From Arachidicoccus soli (GTDB taxonomy: Bacteria > Bacteroidota > Bacteroidia > Chitinophagales > Chitinophagaceae), in contig NZ_CP032489.1 in the NCBI RefSeq assembly GCF_003600625.1, positions 1,798,001 to 1,862,000 on the forward strand: a stretch of 64,000 nt of DNA, written 5' to 3'. Shown here piece by piece: positions 42,630-51,187 of this stretch (its first letter is position 1; the number at the start of each line of letters is the position of its first letter). Below the pieces are notes generated by a model. The model worked only from the letters and a program-made list of their open reading frames with translations, made no database searches and had not been told where the DNA came from. A program made the position numbers and the translations under genes.

Positions 42630-43859
42630 ATGTCTGATATACAATTATCCGATCAAGCAAATTATTATTTAGCACAAGAAGAAAAATATGGGGCACATAA
42701 TTATCATCCCCTACCTGTAGTTTTAGAAAAAGGCGAAGGTGTATTTGTTTGGGATGTAGATGGGAAAAAATATTTCGATTTTCTAAGCGGTTATTCTGCA
42801 TTAAATCAAGGCCATCGGCATCCACGCATTATGCAGGCATTGACCGAACAAGCGCAGAGGCTGACATTAACATCGCGTGCTTTCTACAATAATAAATTAG
42901 GAGAATTTGAAGAATTCATTACAAAACTCTTTGGCTTTGATAAAGTATTACCGATGAATACCGGGGCTGAAGCCGTCGAAACGGCATTGAAACTTGCGCG
43001 CAAATGGGCTTATAAAGTAAAGGGAATTAAAGAAAATGAAGCCCAAATAATTACCGTTTCTGAAAATTTTCACGGAAGGACTATTTCTATTATTTCTTTC
43101 AGCAAAGACCCTTCTTCTAAAAGAGGTTTTGGTCCTTTTACGCCCGGATTCATAACTATTGAATATGATAATCTAGAAGCTTTAGAAACCGCTTTACAAG
43201 ACAAAAATGTGGCGGCTTTTCTCGTAGAACCTATACAAGGTGAAGCGGGGGTTGTCGTACCCAGAGAGGGCTATTTATCTAAGGCAAAAGCTTTGTGTAA
43301 GAAACACAATGTACTATTTATTGCCGATGAGATACAAACAGGATTAGCGCGTACCGGCAAGATGCTGGCTTGTGATCACGAGCATGTAAAACCCGATATA
43401 TTGATTTTAGGAAAAGCATTGAGTGGCGGTGTGTTACCAGTCAGTGCAGTATTGGCCGATGATGAAGTGATGCTCACTATTTTACCGGGAGAACATGGTT
43501 CTACATATGGGGGCAATCCTTTGGCTTGCGCGGTTGCCATTGAATCATTAAAAGTTTTGCAAGACGAAAACTTAGCCGAAAATGCCGAGAAGAGGGGTAA
43601 TCTCTTTCGCCATGAAATGCAAAAAATAAATAGTCCATTGATAAAAGAAATACGCGGAAAAGGCTTGCTGAATGCCATTGTAATTAATCACGCAGACGAA
43701 AGCGCTGCATGGGACATTTGCATGAGACTTAGAGATAATGGACTTTTGGCAAAACCTACCCACGGGGATAAAATACGTTTTGCGCCTCCATTAATCATCA
43801 ATGAAGCAGAGATAAGAGCCTGTATAGCCATAATTGACAAATCATTAGCATCATTTTAA
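42630..43859 (+). CDS. rocD: Ornithine aminotransferase
   Basis: PLP-dependent transfer of the delta-amino group of ornithine to 2-oxoglutarate, giving glutamate semialdehyde that links to proline. 409 residues, class III aminotransferase: [43 protein letters not shown], Asp233 ([13 protein letters not shown]), PLP-lysine Lys262 ([15 protein letters not shown]), [15 protein letters not shown]. Monocistronic, closed by the hairpin at 43891. proB/proA and proline dehydrogenase elsewhere in the window complete the proline-ornithine connection. Confidence 0.95.
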   Translation: MSDIQLSDQANYYLAQEEKYGAHNYHPLPVVLEKGEGVFVWDVDGKKYFDFLSGYSALNQGHRHPRIMQALTEQAQRLTLTSRAFYNNKLGEFEEFITKLFGFDKVLPMNTGAEAVETALKLARKWAYKVKGIKENEAQIITVSENFHGRTISIISFSKDPSSKRGFGPFTPGFITIEYDNLEALETALQDKNVAAFLVEPIQGEAGVVVPREGYLSKAKALCKKHNVLFIADEIQTGLARTGKMLACDHEHVKPDILILGKALSGGVLPVSAVLADDEVMLTILPGEHGSTYGGNPLACAVAIESLKVLQDENLAENAEKRGNLFRHEMQKINSPLIKEIRGKGLLNAIVINHADESAAWDICMRLRDNGLLAKPTHGDKIRFAPPLIINEAEIRACIAIIDKSLASF

Positions 43860-43890
43860 TGGTATATATTAAGCTGATATTGATCTTTAC

Positions 43891-43924
43891 AAGGCAAGAA
43901 AAAATATGATTTTTTTCTTGCCTT
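43891..43924. terminator. Bidirectional terminator between rocD and pcm
   Basis: Perfect 14-bp stem AAGGCAAGAAAAAA / TTTTTTCTTGCCTT with a 6-nt loop; the right arm runs into the pcm stop codon. T runs serve both convergent genes. Confidence 0.8.
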
Positions 43925-44585
43925 ATTTACTTTCCCCACCCAGCATCGGCACAAAAGAAAAGTTGTCAAACACCTCTTCCTCCCAGGTTCCATCATCATT
44001 TTTAGTAATGCGCATCATCGTTTGTACATCGTCAATGTTTTGAACGGGAATAACCATTTTGCCGCCAATTTTTAGTTGAGCCATCAGTTTTTCAGGGATG
44101 TACGGCGCGGCTGCGGTAATCAATATTTTATCAAAAGGTGCATAGTCGTGCAAGCCTTGATAGCCATCTCCATAAAAGAAATGTATATTGGGATATTTAT
44201 CTTTTAAAGGAAAATCTTTTTGTGCTTCAAATAATTTCTTTTGCCTTTCAATAGTAAAAATATCGGCACCCATTTCTGCTAAAACACTGGCCTGATAAAT
44301 ACTACCTGTTCCAATCTCTAAAATAGTATCTGTTTTCTTTACCTGCAACAGTTGTGACTGGTAAGCCACCGTATAAGGTTGTGAGATGGTTTGCCCCTCA
44401 CCTATGGGGAAAGCACGATCTTCATAAGCAATTCGATCGAATGCAGAATCTAGAAAAAAGTGACGCGGCACATTATTCATTGCGTGCAAAACGGCTTCAT
44501 CGGTTATTTTTCTTTCATAGCGCAATGTGTCTATCAGCTGCTTTCTAAGGCCTTTGTGTAAATAAGTGTCTTCGTACTTTCTCAT
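43923..44585 (-). CDS. pcm: Protein-L-isoaspartate O-methyltransferase
   Basis: SAM-dependent repair of isoaspartyl residues. About 220 residues: VLHAMNNVPRHFFLDSAFDRIAYEDRAFPIGEGQTISQPYTVAYQSQLL, SAM motif I ILEIGTGSIYQASVLAEMG, then FYGDGYQGL and APFDKILITAAAPYIPEKLMAQLKIGGKMVIPV. Motif I normally reads GTGSGYQ; here the second Gly is Ile, a notable substitution in the SAM-binding loop. Start set at the second Met (44583-44585) by family length; an ATG 12 nt upstream is also possible. Confidence 0.93.
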   Translation of the reverse strand: MRKYEDTYLHKGLRKQLIDTLRYERKITDEAVLHAMNNVPRHFFLDSAFDRIAYEDRAFPIGEGQTISQPYTVAYQSQLLQVKKTDTILEIGTGSIYQASVLAEMGADIFTIERQKKLFEAQKDFPLKDKYPNIHFFYGDGYQGLHDYAPFDKILITAAAPYIPEKLMAQLKIGGKMVIPVQNIDDVQTMMRITKNDDGTWEEEVFDNFSFVPMLGGESK

Positions 44586-44788
44586 AACGAGGCGCAAGAT
44601 AATAAAACTTAAAATTTAAAATATAGAATAATGACAATACATTGAAGAAAACGGGAATTGTTATACAATTACAAGGAAAATAAATTCCATTTGCCAATAT
44701 CCCTAAAAGAAAACCTAAATCCTCTACTCATCTATCAATAATAAGCTAAGTTTTAAACTTTATTAAGTATTAATTGTCTTTAAATAAG

Positions 44789-44796
44789 TAATTTTG
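44789..44796 (+). promoter_or_regulatory. -7 promoter element of the DsbD_N-like gene
   Basis: TAATTTTG matches TAnnTTTG, 31 bp before the ATG at 44828. -33 element not clear. Confidence 0.4.
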
Positions 44797-44827
44797 AAAG
44801 ACACAATGTAATTCTCTTAATAAAATA

Positions 44828-45280
44828 ATGATGAAAAAATTAGTTACACTTTTCGCACTTGTATTTATTGCTATTAGTTCCTTTGCTCAACAGTCACCCG
44901 TAAAATGGACAAGCAAAGCTGTGAAAGAAAACGGGAACACCTACAAAGTAATTATCTCTGCAAATTTCGCAGCCCCTTGGCACATTTATTCGCAATATAC
45001 ACCAGATGGAGGACCGGTGCCTACAAGTTTTAGTTTTGCAAAGAACCCATTAATATCCTTGCAGGGCAAAACAATGGAAAAAGGAAAATTAAGTGTTACC
45101 CACGATAAAAACTTTGGTGTTGATGTTAAGTATTATTCAAATCATGTAGATTTTATACAAACGGTTAAAGTAAAAGGCAATATCAAAACCAATATTTCTG
45201 GAAAAGTCAATTTTATGGTGTGTAATGATCACGAATGTTTACCCCCTTCAGATCAATCATTTTCAGTAAAACTGCAATAG
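44828..45280 (+). CDS. Secreted DsbD N-terminal-like domain protein
   Basis: 150 residues: signal peptide (MMKKLVTLFALVFIAISSFAQQ) followed by a single DsbD_N-type immunoglobulin-like domain (VKWTSKAVKENGNTYKVIISANFAAPWHIYSQYTPDGGPVPTSFSF). The two cysteines in VNFMVCNDHECLPPSD (CxxxxC) correspond to the reactive pair of DsbD alpha domains. It precedes the full DsbD by 100 bp but is separated by a terminator-like hairpin. Likely accepts electrons from DsbD or its partner in the periplasm. Confidence 0.85.
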   Translation: MMKKLVTLFALVFIAISSFAQQSPVKWTSKAVKENGNTYKVIISANFAAPWHIYSQYTPDGGPVPTSFSFAKNPLISLQGKTMEKGKLSVTHDKNFGVDVKYYSNHVDFIQTVKVKGNIKTNISGKVNFMVCNDHECLPPSDQSFSVKLQ

Positions 45281-45300
45281 TTTTTAAATTAAAATATAGC

Positions 45301-45335
45301 AAAGGTTTGTTCATTTATCACTTGAACAAACCTTT
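45301..45335 (+). terminator. Terminator before dsbD
   Basis: Perfect 13-bp stem AAAGGTTTGTTCA / TGAACAAACCTTT with a 9-nt loop, ending in TTTT, 20 bp after the DsbD_N-like gene. Confidence 0.75.
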
Positions 45336-45380
45336 TAGATTTGTACCTTTACCCCTACAAACAAATAAATCTGTGTTCAT

Positions 45381-47363
45381 ATGCGCAAAAGCTCGCTGTT
45401 TTTGATATTCTTTTTTTTTGTAGGCATTCTGAATGTTACTGCACAAAACACATCAATCAATTTCTCCTCTTCCGTTGAGCGGTTAAATGATTCAACAGCA
45501 CAGTTAAATATCCACGCAATCATGAGCAAAGGCGTGGAACTTTTTAGCACAAAAAAAACAAATCCAGATGATGCATTTATTTCAACCTTTGCGATAGATA
45601 GTTCATTAAAGAAATACACCCGCGTTACGGACAGCATTACGGAGAGCGGAAAACTTCAAACGCTTTCAGATACGGCATTACAAGCAACACTTCATTTTTT
45701 TACAGATAGCGTTACCTTTAAAATTCCCTTGCACATTCCTGTCACTGAAGAAGCCACTATCCAAGGAAAACTTACCTGGTTAGCAAAAATGGGTAATGAC
45801 TATCCTTCAGGAGAAAAAAACATTATAGAGCCTTTAAAAAAAGGTACACCCACAACGGCCATTCAGTCTGCTTCTAAAACAGCTAGCGGGACTTCATTGT
45901 GGGGTATTTTCATTGGTGGATTATTAGCCGGATTAATTGCTGTGTTTACTCCTTGTGTTTTTCCTTTAATTCCGGTAACGGTAAGCTTCTTTTTAAAAAG
46001 GAGTAAAAACAGAATAGAGGGTATCCGCAATGCCATGGTCTACTCACTTTCTATTATCTTTATTTATACAATTCCAACATTTATTCTTACGAAGCTTTTT
46101 GGCCCTCAGATAATGTATAAGATAGCCACCAGTGTAACAGCGAACTTGTTATTCTTTGCCATCTTCATCATCTTTGCCCTTTCTTTCTTTGGCGCATTTG
46201 AATTGACCTTACCCAGCAGCTGGGCAAACAAAACAGATAAACAAGCTGGCAAAGGCGGCGTGATCGGAACTTTCTTCATGGCATTAACCCTGGTTATTGT
46301 CTCTTTTTCCTGTACGGGGCCTTTTGTAGGGACTGCCTTGGGTCAATTGAGTAGCACCGGCGAGGTTTTGCCACCGGTCATTGGCATTTTAGGCTTAAGC
46401 GCGGGTCTGGCTATTCCATTTACTTTATTTGCCGTTTTCCCTTCGATGTTGCACTCATTACCCAAAAGTGGTGGTTGGCTAAACAGTGTGAAAGTGGTAT
46501 TTGGTTTTATTGAGTTAGCGCTGGCTTTCAAATTCCTTTCGATGGTTGATTTAATTTATGGTTGGCATTTACTCGATCGGGAAATATTCTTAGCCATATG
46601 GATTGTATTGGCTGTGTTGATGGGTTTTTATATTTTAGGAAAGATAAAACTCTCTCACGATAGTGAGGTAAAATATGTAAGTATCCCGCGCCTGTTTTTT
46701 GCGATCATAGCCTTTACTTTTGCCATTTATTTACTTCCCGGGATGTGGGGTGCTCCATTAAAAGCCATGAGTGGATTACTTCCCCCACCCTCTACCCAAG
46801 ATTTTGATTTGAATCAATTGCAATACAAAATCGAAAACATTTCCAGTGCTGGATCAGTAAATAATGCAGGCACTTCAAAAGCAATACCTCCCAAATTATA
46901 TACGGATAAACTGCACATGCCCCTAGGTCTCACCGGCTATTTTGATTTTAATGAAGGCATGGCTGCTGCCAAAGCTTTGAACAAACCCGTAATGTTGGAT
47001 TTTACCGGACACTCATGCGCCAATTGCAGAAAAATGGAGAATGAAGTATGGAGTAACCCGGATGTGTTAAAGATGTTGAAAAACGATTTTGTGATTATCA
47101 GCCTGTATGTAGATGAACCTTCTACTTTACCCGTAAGCCAACAATACAAAACAGCAAACGGTAAATACATTTCTACATTAGGTGACAAAAATCTGGATTA
47201 TGAACAAACAAAGTTTGGCTTAAATTCTCAACCGCTTTATATGTTTCTTGACTTAAAAGGTAACCCTTTAAGTGATGTACGTTATGGCTACGATTCGAAT
47301 ATTCAGAAGTTCATCCAACACCTCAATGATGTAAAACAAAAGTTTGAAGCAGAAAAAAATTAA
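45381..47363 (+). CDS. dsbD: Thiol:disulfide interchange protein DsbD
   Basis: Moves electrons from cytosolic thioredoxin to periplasmic proteins. 660 residues: signal peptide, an N-terminal DsbD_N-like domain (about 24-160; its cysteine pair is not obvious), a membrane domain of about eight helices with Cys192 (FTPCVFPLIPV) and Cys311 (FSCTGPFVGTALG), and a C-terminal thioredoxin-like domain with CANC (Cys546, Cys549, FTGHSCANCRKMENEVW). Its missing N-terminal cysteine pair may be supplied by the separate DsbD_N-like protein encoded just upstream. Confidence 0.93.
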   Translation: MRKSSLFLIFFFFVGILNVTAQNTSINFSSSVERLNDSTAQLNIHAIMSKGVELFSTKKTNPDDAFISTFAIDSSLKKYTRVTDSITESGKLQTLSDTALQATLHFFTDSVTFKIPLHIPVTEEATIQGKLTWLAKMGNDYPSGEKNIIEPLKKGTPTTAIQSASKTASGTSLWGIFIGGLLAGLIAVFTPCVFPLIPVTVSFFLKRSKNRIEGIRNAMVYSLSIIFIYTIPTFILTKLFGPQIMYKIATSVTANLLFFAIFIIFALSFFGAFELTLPSSWANKTDKQAGKGGVIGTFFMALTLVIVSFSCTGPFVGTALGQLSSTGEVLPPVIGILGLSAGLAIPFTLFAVFPSMLHSLPKSGGWLNSVKVVFGFIELALAFKFLSMVDLIYGWHLLDREIFLAIWIVLAVLMGFYILGKIKLSHDSEVKYVSIPRLFFAIIAFTFAIYLLPGMWGAPLKAMSGLLPPPSTQDFDLNQLQYKIENISSAGSVNNAGTSKAIPPKLYTDKLHMPLGLTGYFDFNEGMAAAKALNKPVMLDFTGHSCANCRKMENEVWSNPDVLKMLKNDFVIISLYVDEPSTLPVSQQYKTANGKYISTLGDKNLDYEQTKFGLNSQPLYMFLDLKGNPLSDVRYGYDSNIQKFIQHLNDVKQKFEAEKN

Positions 47364-47367
47364 AGAA

Positions 47368-48183
47368 TTAATACCTTGAAATTTCTTTATCAAGTGTTAT
47401 CTGCTTTTTAAGCTCTAAGAATAACTCTTGATAATCTTCGGGAGTGTAGACGACCCTGCTGTTTCTGTCAAGGATTATATGAGTAGGAAATGTATTAATC
47501 TGAATGATATCGTACATATATTTACTCATATCCGGAACCACTGCATAATTAAATTTATTCTTTGACAAAAAGGACTTCAATTGCGCTGCATTATCCAAGG
47601 CGAGACTCACAAAAACAATGTCTTTTCTGTCTTTATATTTCAGTACCAGTTTATTCAACTGCGGCATTTCTTGCAGACAGGAAGCACAATGAATAAACCA
47701 AAAGTTAAGTACAACAATTTTCCCTTTGCAAGTTTCAGCATCATAAATTTCCCCATTCAAATCTACAAAATGAAAATCCGGTAATACCTGGCCCTGCATC
47801 TGAAAGAGATGATTATAAACCATCGTGAGATCTACAATAGTGCTAGGAATATCTTTATTGATAGAAGTGTCTAATTTATATAGTTTATAATAAGGTGAAT
47901 CATTATTATTTGCTTGCAGTCTCAATGGCAAATATTTACCGGATAATAATTTTGTTAGAAATTTTTCTTTGGTAATGATAATATTATTCGTGTCCAAAGC
48001 TATAAATCTTTCTGACAACCTTACCGTATCACTCCAATAATTCCAGAAATCGTTGAAACTATACAAAATATTAGCAGCAGGTTCTACGGGTTGGAAAACA
48101 ATATTTTTTCTATTTGTGTAATGATTGTTTGCACATCCTAAAAGCAGTAACAATGAAAAAATGGAACAAAAAAAGGACTTCAT
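47368..48183 (-). CDS. TlpA-like thioredoxin-fold lipoprotein
   Basis: 271 residues: lipobox LLLGC (Cys17), a Bacteroidota-specific N-terminal region, then a thioredoxin-like domain (FVDLNGEIYDAETCKGKIVVLNFWFIHCASCLQEMPQLNKLVLKYKDRKDIVFVSLALDN) with the redox CASC motif. Convergent with dsbD, whose stop is 4 bp away; as a redox lipoprotein it is a plausible DsbD client in the periplasm. Confidence 0.9.
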   Translation of the reverse strand: MKSFFCSIFSLLLLLGCANNHYTNRKNIVFQPVEPAANILYSFNDFWNYWSDTVRLSERFIALDTNNIIITKEKFLTKLLSGKYLPLRLQANNNDSPYYKLYKLDTSINKDIPSTIVDLTMVYNHLFQMQGQVLPDFHFVDLNGEIYDAETCKGKIVVLNFWFIHCASCLQEMPQLNKLVLKYKDRKDIVFVSLALDNAAQLKSFLSKNKFNYAVVPDMSKYMYDIIQINTFPTHIILDRNSRVVYTPEDYQELFLELKKQITLDKEISRY

Positions 48184-48223
48184 TATTTTGTAGATAGATT
48201 AGCATAAATGTAGCAATAATCTA

Positions 48224-48880
48224 TTAAAATTGCATTTCCGGTACACTGCCGGGTACAATTAATTTACCTGCAGTCTTTTGTTGTATTTCTTCAACACTCA
48301 CGCCGGGCGCACGTTCCAATAATAAGAAACCATCCTTGGTAATTTCCATTACAGCCAAATCAGAAACTATTTTTTTTACACATGCCACACCTGTTAACGG
48401 CAGTGTACATGTCGGCAATAATTTGCTTTCGCCTTCCCTATTGGTATGTTGCATGGCTACAATAATATTGTCGCAACTGGCCACCAAATCCATCGCCCCG
48501 CCCATACCTTTAACCATTTTCCCGGGTATTTTCCAATTGGCAATATCTCCATTTTCGCTTACTTCCATAGCCCCCAATACAGTCAAATTTATTTTTCCGG
48601 CGCGTATCATGCCGAAACTTTCAGCGCTATCGAAGAATGCGCCACCATCAATAATTGTCACAGTTTCCTTTCCCGCGTTAATTAAATCGGCATCTACATT
48701 TTCCGGAGTAGGATAAGGGCCGATGCCTAGCATTCCATTTTCGCTTTGTAATACAATGGTCATTCCATCAGGGATATAATTGGCCACCAATGTTGGAATA
48801 CCAATTCCGAGATTAACGTACATACCATCTTTTAATTCTTGTGCTATCCGTCGGGCAATTTGATTTTTATCGAGTGCCAT
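48224..48880 (-). CDS. scoB: 3-oxoacid CoA-transferase subunit B
   Basis: Beta subunit of the succinyl-CoA:3-ketoacid CoA-transferase type. 218 residues with the catalytic Glu47 in [13 protein letters not shown], plus GMVGGAMDLV-like [21 protein letters not shown]. It accepts CoA from succinyl-CoA during ketone-body-like acetoacetate use. Immediately after scoA, 1 bp apart. Confidence 0.94.
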   Translation of the reverse strand: MALDKNQIARRIAQELKDGMYVNLGIGIPTLVANYIPDGMTIVLQSENGMLGIGPYPTPENVDADLINAGKETVTIIDGGAFFDSAESFGMIRAGKINLTVLGAMEVSENGDIANWKIPGKMVKGMGGAMDLVASCDNIIVAMQHTNREGESKLLPTCTLPLTGVACVKKIVSDLAVMEITKDGFLLLERAPGVSVEEIQQKTAGKLIVPGSVPEMQF

Positions 48881-48881
48881 T

Positions 48882-49577
48882 TTAATTATTTTTTACTGTT
48901 ACTTTCTCAATTCTTTTTAGATAATTTTCCCCTTGAAATATTCGATGTACATAGACACCAGCTACATGAATCTGATCTGGATCCAGTTCGCCTGGTTGGA
49001 CCAAATGCTCTACCTCCGCAATGGTAATATCGGCTGCCTTCGCCATCGACGTAGAATAATTTCTGGTTGTTTTTCTAAAAACTAAATTTCCCATGGTATC
49101 TCCTTTCCATGCTTTCACTAAAGCAAATTTGGCGTGTAATGCCAGTTCCATCAAATAATCCTTACCATTAAAGCTCCTTATCTCTTTTCCTGCAGCGACT
49201 TCCGTTCCAATACCGGCGCGTGTAAAAAAAGCCGGAATGCCCATGCCCGCCATTTGAATACGGGTAACCAATGTGCCTTGTGGCACTAGGTCTACTTCTA
49301 ATTCACCTGCAAGTAATTGGCGTTCAAACTCCGCATTTTCACCGACATAGCTACTCATCATTTTTTTTACTTGCTTCGACTTCAAAAGCAAGCCTAAACC
49401 AAAATCATCCACGCCTGCGTTATTGGAAATACATGTCAAATTTTTAATGCCCCTTTTCACCAATGCATTAATGCTATTTTCAGGGATCCCGCACAGGCCG
49501 AAGCCTCCGAGCATAATTGTTTCGCCATCTTGAATATCATGAATTGCTTCCTCAGCATTTTTAAATGTTTTATTCAT
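48882..49577 (-). CDS. scoA: 3-oxoacid CoA-transferase subunit A
   Basis: Alpha subunit, 231 residues: [48 protein letters not shown] (CoA-site loop), [49 protein letters not shown]. Forms the heterodimer with scoB, whose start follows by 1 bp, so the pair is an operon. Divergent from the lipoprotein gene at 49776. Confidence 0.94.
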   Translation of the reverse strand: MNKTFKNAEEAIHDIQDGETIMLGGFGLCGIPENSINALVKRGIKNLTCISNNAGVDDFGLGLLLKSKQVKKMMSSYVGENAEFERQLLAGELEVDLVPQGTLVTRIQMAGMGIPAFFTRAGIGTEVAAGKEIRSFNGKDYLMELALHAKFALVKAWKGDTMGNLVFRKTTRNYSTSMAKAADITIAEVEHLVQPGELDPDQIHVAGVYVHRIFQGENYLKRIEKVTVKNN

Positions 49578-49775
49578 TGTTTTTTAATTATTTTCTAATT
49601 ATCATAAAGATAACAATTGTTAGTATAAAACAAAGGTATTGAATCATAAATAAAAGCAATTTTAAAAAATAAACAGATGTTAGAAGTTTAACTAAAACAA
49701 TAGGTTTAGAACACAGCAAAGACACTTAATACTTTATCTTCGTAAAGCTTAAAACAAAAAATAAAAAATCTTTGC

Positions 49776-50390
49776 ATGCAAAAAGCTTTATGTTTATTTC
49801 TATTGGGTAGTTTTTTTGCAACTACGTTTATATCTTGTATGAGTTCTCAGCAAATGATGGACAGGTTAAACGGTCATTTTTATAAATATACTTTTGCCAT
49901 AAGAGAAGCGACTACACGAAAAAAGAGTACAACTTATAATAATAACGCATTTACCATAACTTTCGATCCGGAGTATTCAAGAGTGAACTTCAAAATTGCA
50001 AATCACACCAGCTCATCTATAAAAATCATTTGGAATGAAACATACATTAAAGTTCAGGATGATTCTTCCAAAGTTATTCACGCAAATATTCCTTATTCCA
50101 CAAAAAATAATACTTTGCAGCCATCTGAAATAGAGGCTGGCAGCTCATTGCAGGATATTATTATTCCTGTTGATTATATTAAAAATGAAAATGGGAAATG
50201 GGTAGAAAGAAATTTTTACCCTGAAACTGATCAATCCAATTCCCAAAACACCGATTGGATCATGGGATTACTTGGTGTTGATGTTTTTAAATTGTATTTA
50301 CCCATTCAAATAAATGAACAGACACAAGTTTATACTTTTACATTTTATCCGATTGAAATGGAGAAAGGTGCAAAATCGTTTAAGCATTAA
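49776..50390 (+). CDS. Lipoprotein of unknown function
   Basis: 204 residues: lipobox FISC (Cys21), then a beta-rich domain (AFTITFDPEYSRVNFKIANHTSSSIKIIWNETYIKV) and conserved-looking FYPETDQSNSQNTDWIMGLLGVDVFKLYLPIQINEQTQVYTFTFYPIE. I do not recognise a named family. Its ATG follows a TTTG, one base after a -7-like box, so it may be leaderless. Convergent with and overlapping by 4 bp the outer-membrane-protein gene. Confidence 0.6.
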   Translation: MQKALCLFLLGSFFATTFISCMSSQQMMDRLNGHFYKYTFAIREATTRKKSTTYNNNAFTITFDPEYSRVNFKIANHTSSSIKIIWNETYIKVQDDSSKVIHANIPYSTKNNTLQPSEIEAGSSLQDIIIPVDYIKNENGKWVERNFYPETDQSNSQNTDWIMGLLGVDVFKLYLPIQINEQTQVYTFTFYPIEMEKGAKSFKH

Positions 50391-51160
50391 TAAAATATAT
50401 ATACTTTCTTACGATTTATTTGTTTATTTAGTGGTTGCTGTTTTCTTGTTTTTAAAGTTAGCTTGTACACGAATCCAAAAGAAATATAGTGTTGATATTT
50501 GAATTTTGAAGATGGATTTAAAATAAAAAAATCTGGTTGGTAGCTCGCGTCAAAATAAAAAGATTTCCCCAAACAATATTGTGCCGAGAAACTCAACCCT
50601 AGCAGTGTATTTCTGATAGACTGATTTAAATTAATAGAATCCGTCACAATTTTATTATGCCATTCTATTTGGGATGCGTTTAGGCCATAACCTAAACTAA
50701 ACTTTCCCAAAATTAAATTGTTTTTAAGATTTACGTAAAATATACTAGCTGTGGTATCATAGCCGTAGTATTTTTTATTAGGTAATCCGGCGCTTGTAGC
50801 GCCGCCCGCGTTTAATGAAATATAATGGTTGTCTTTATAGAAAAAATCTATGCCTGCTTTGGCACCCAGAAACCCGACTGCCTTAAAAGCTTCATCTGGA
50901 AATTGAAAATTAAACAAATTTACATAAGGCAGAGACAAAGAAAATCTAAGGGAACCCTGAGCCGTTTTTAAATGCATTATATTAACCTGAGTCTTCAAAA
51001 GAGTGTCAGGTCTAATTGTACTTGACTCAACAGTATCGGATGTATAAAGAGCCAACTGTTCAGTAGAAGAAAATCTTTTTTCAACTGAATGCGCTCTAAC
51101 TGTAGAACAAAATAGCAATAAAAATGAATGAGTCAATAAGAGAATAACTGACATCTTCAT
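50387..51160 (-). CDS. Putative outer-membrane beta-barrel protein
   Basis: 257 residues: signal peptide (MKMSVILLLTHSFLLLFCSTVRA), then alternating hydrophobic strands (GSLRFSLSLPYVNLFNFQF, AVGFLGAKAGIDFFYKDNHYISLNAGG, LILGKFSLGYGLNA, LLGLSFSAQYCLGKSFYFDASYQPDF, HYISFGFVYKLTLK) suggesting an ~8-10-strand barrel. No family name can be given. Ends in a basic tail; overlaps the convergent lipoprotein gene by 4 bp. Confidence 0.65.
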   Translation of the reverse strand: MKMSVILLLTHSFLLLFCSTVRAHSVEKRFSSTEQLALYTSDTVESSTIRPDTLLKTQVNIMHLKTAQGSLRFSLSLPYVNLFNFQFPDEAFKAVGFLGAKAGIDFFYKDNHYISLNAGGATSAGLPNKKYYGYDTTASIFYVNLKNNLILGKFSLGYGLNASQIEWHNKIVTDSINLNQSIRNTLLGLSFSAQYCLGKSFYFDASYQPDFFILNPSSKFKYQHYISFGFVYKLTLKTRKQQPLNKQINRKKVYIFY

Positions 51161-51187
51161 AAGCAGAGTTTGCCTAAAGGTAAAGAT

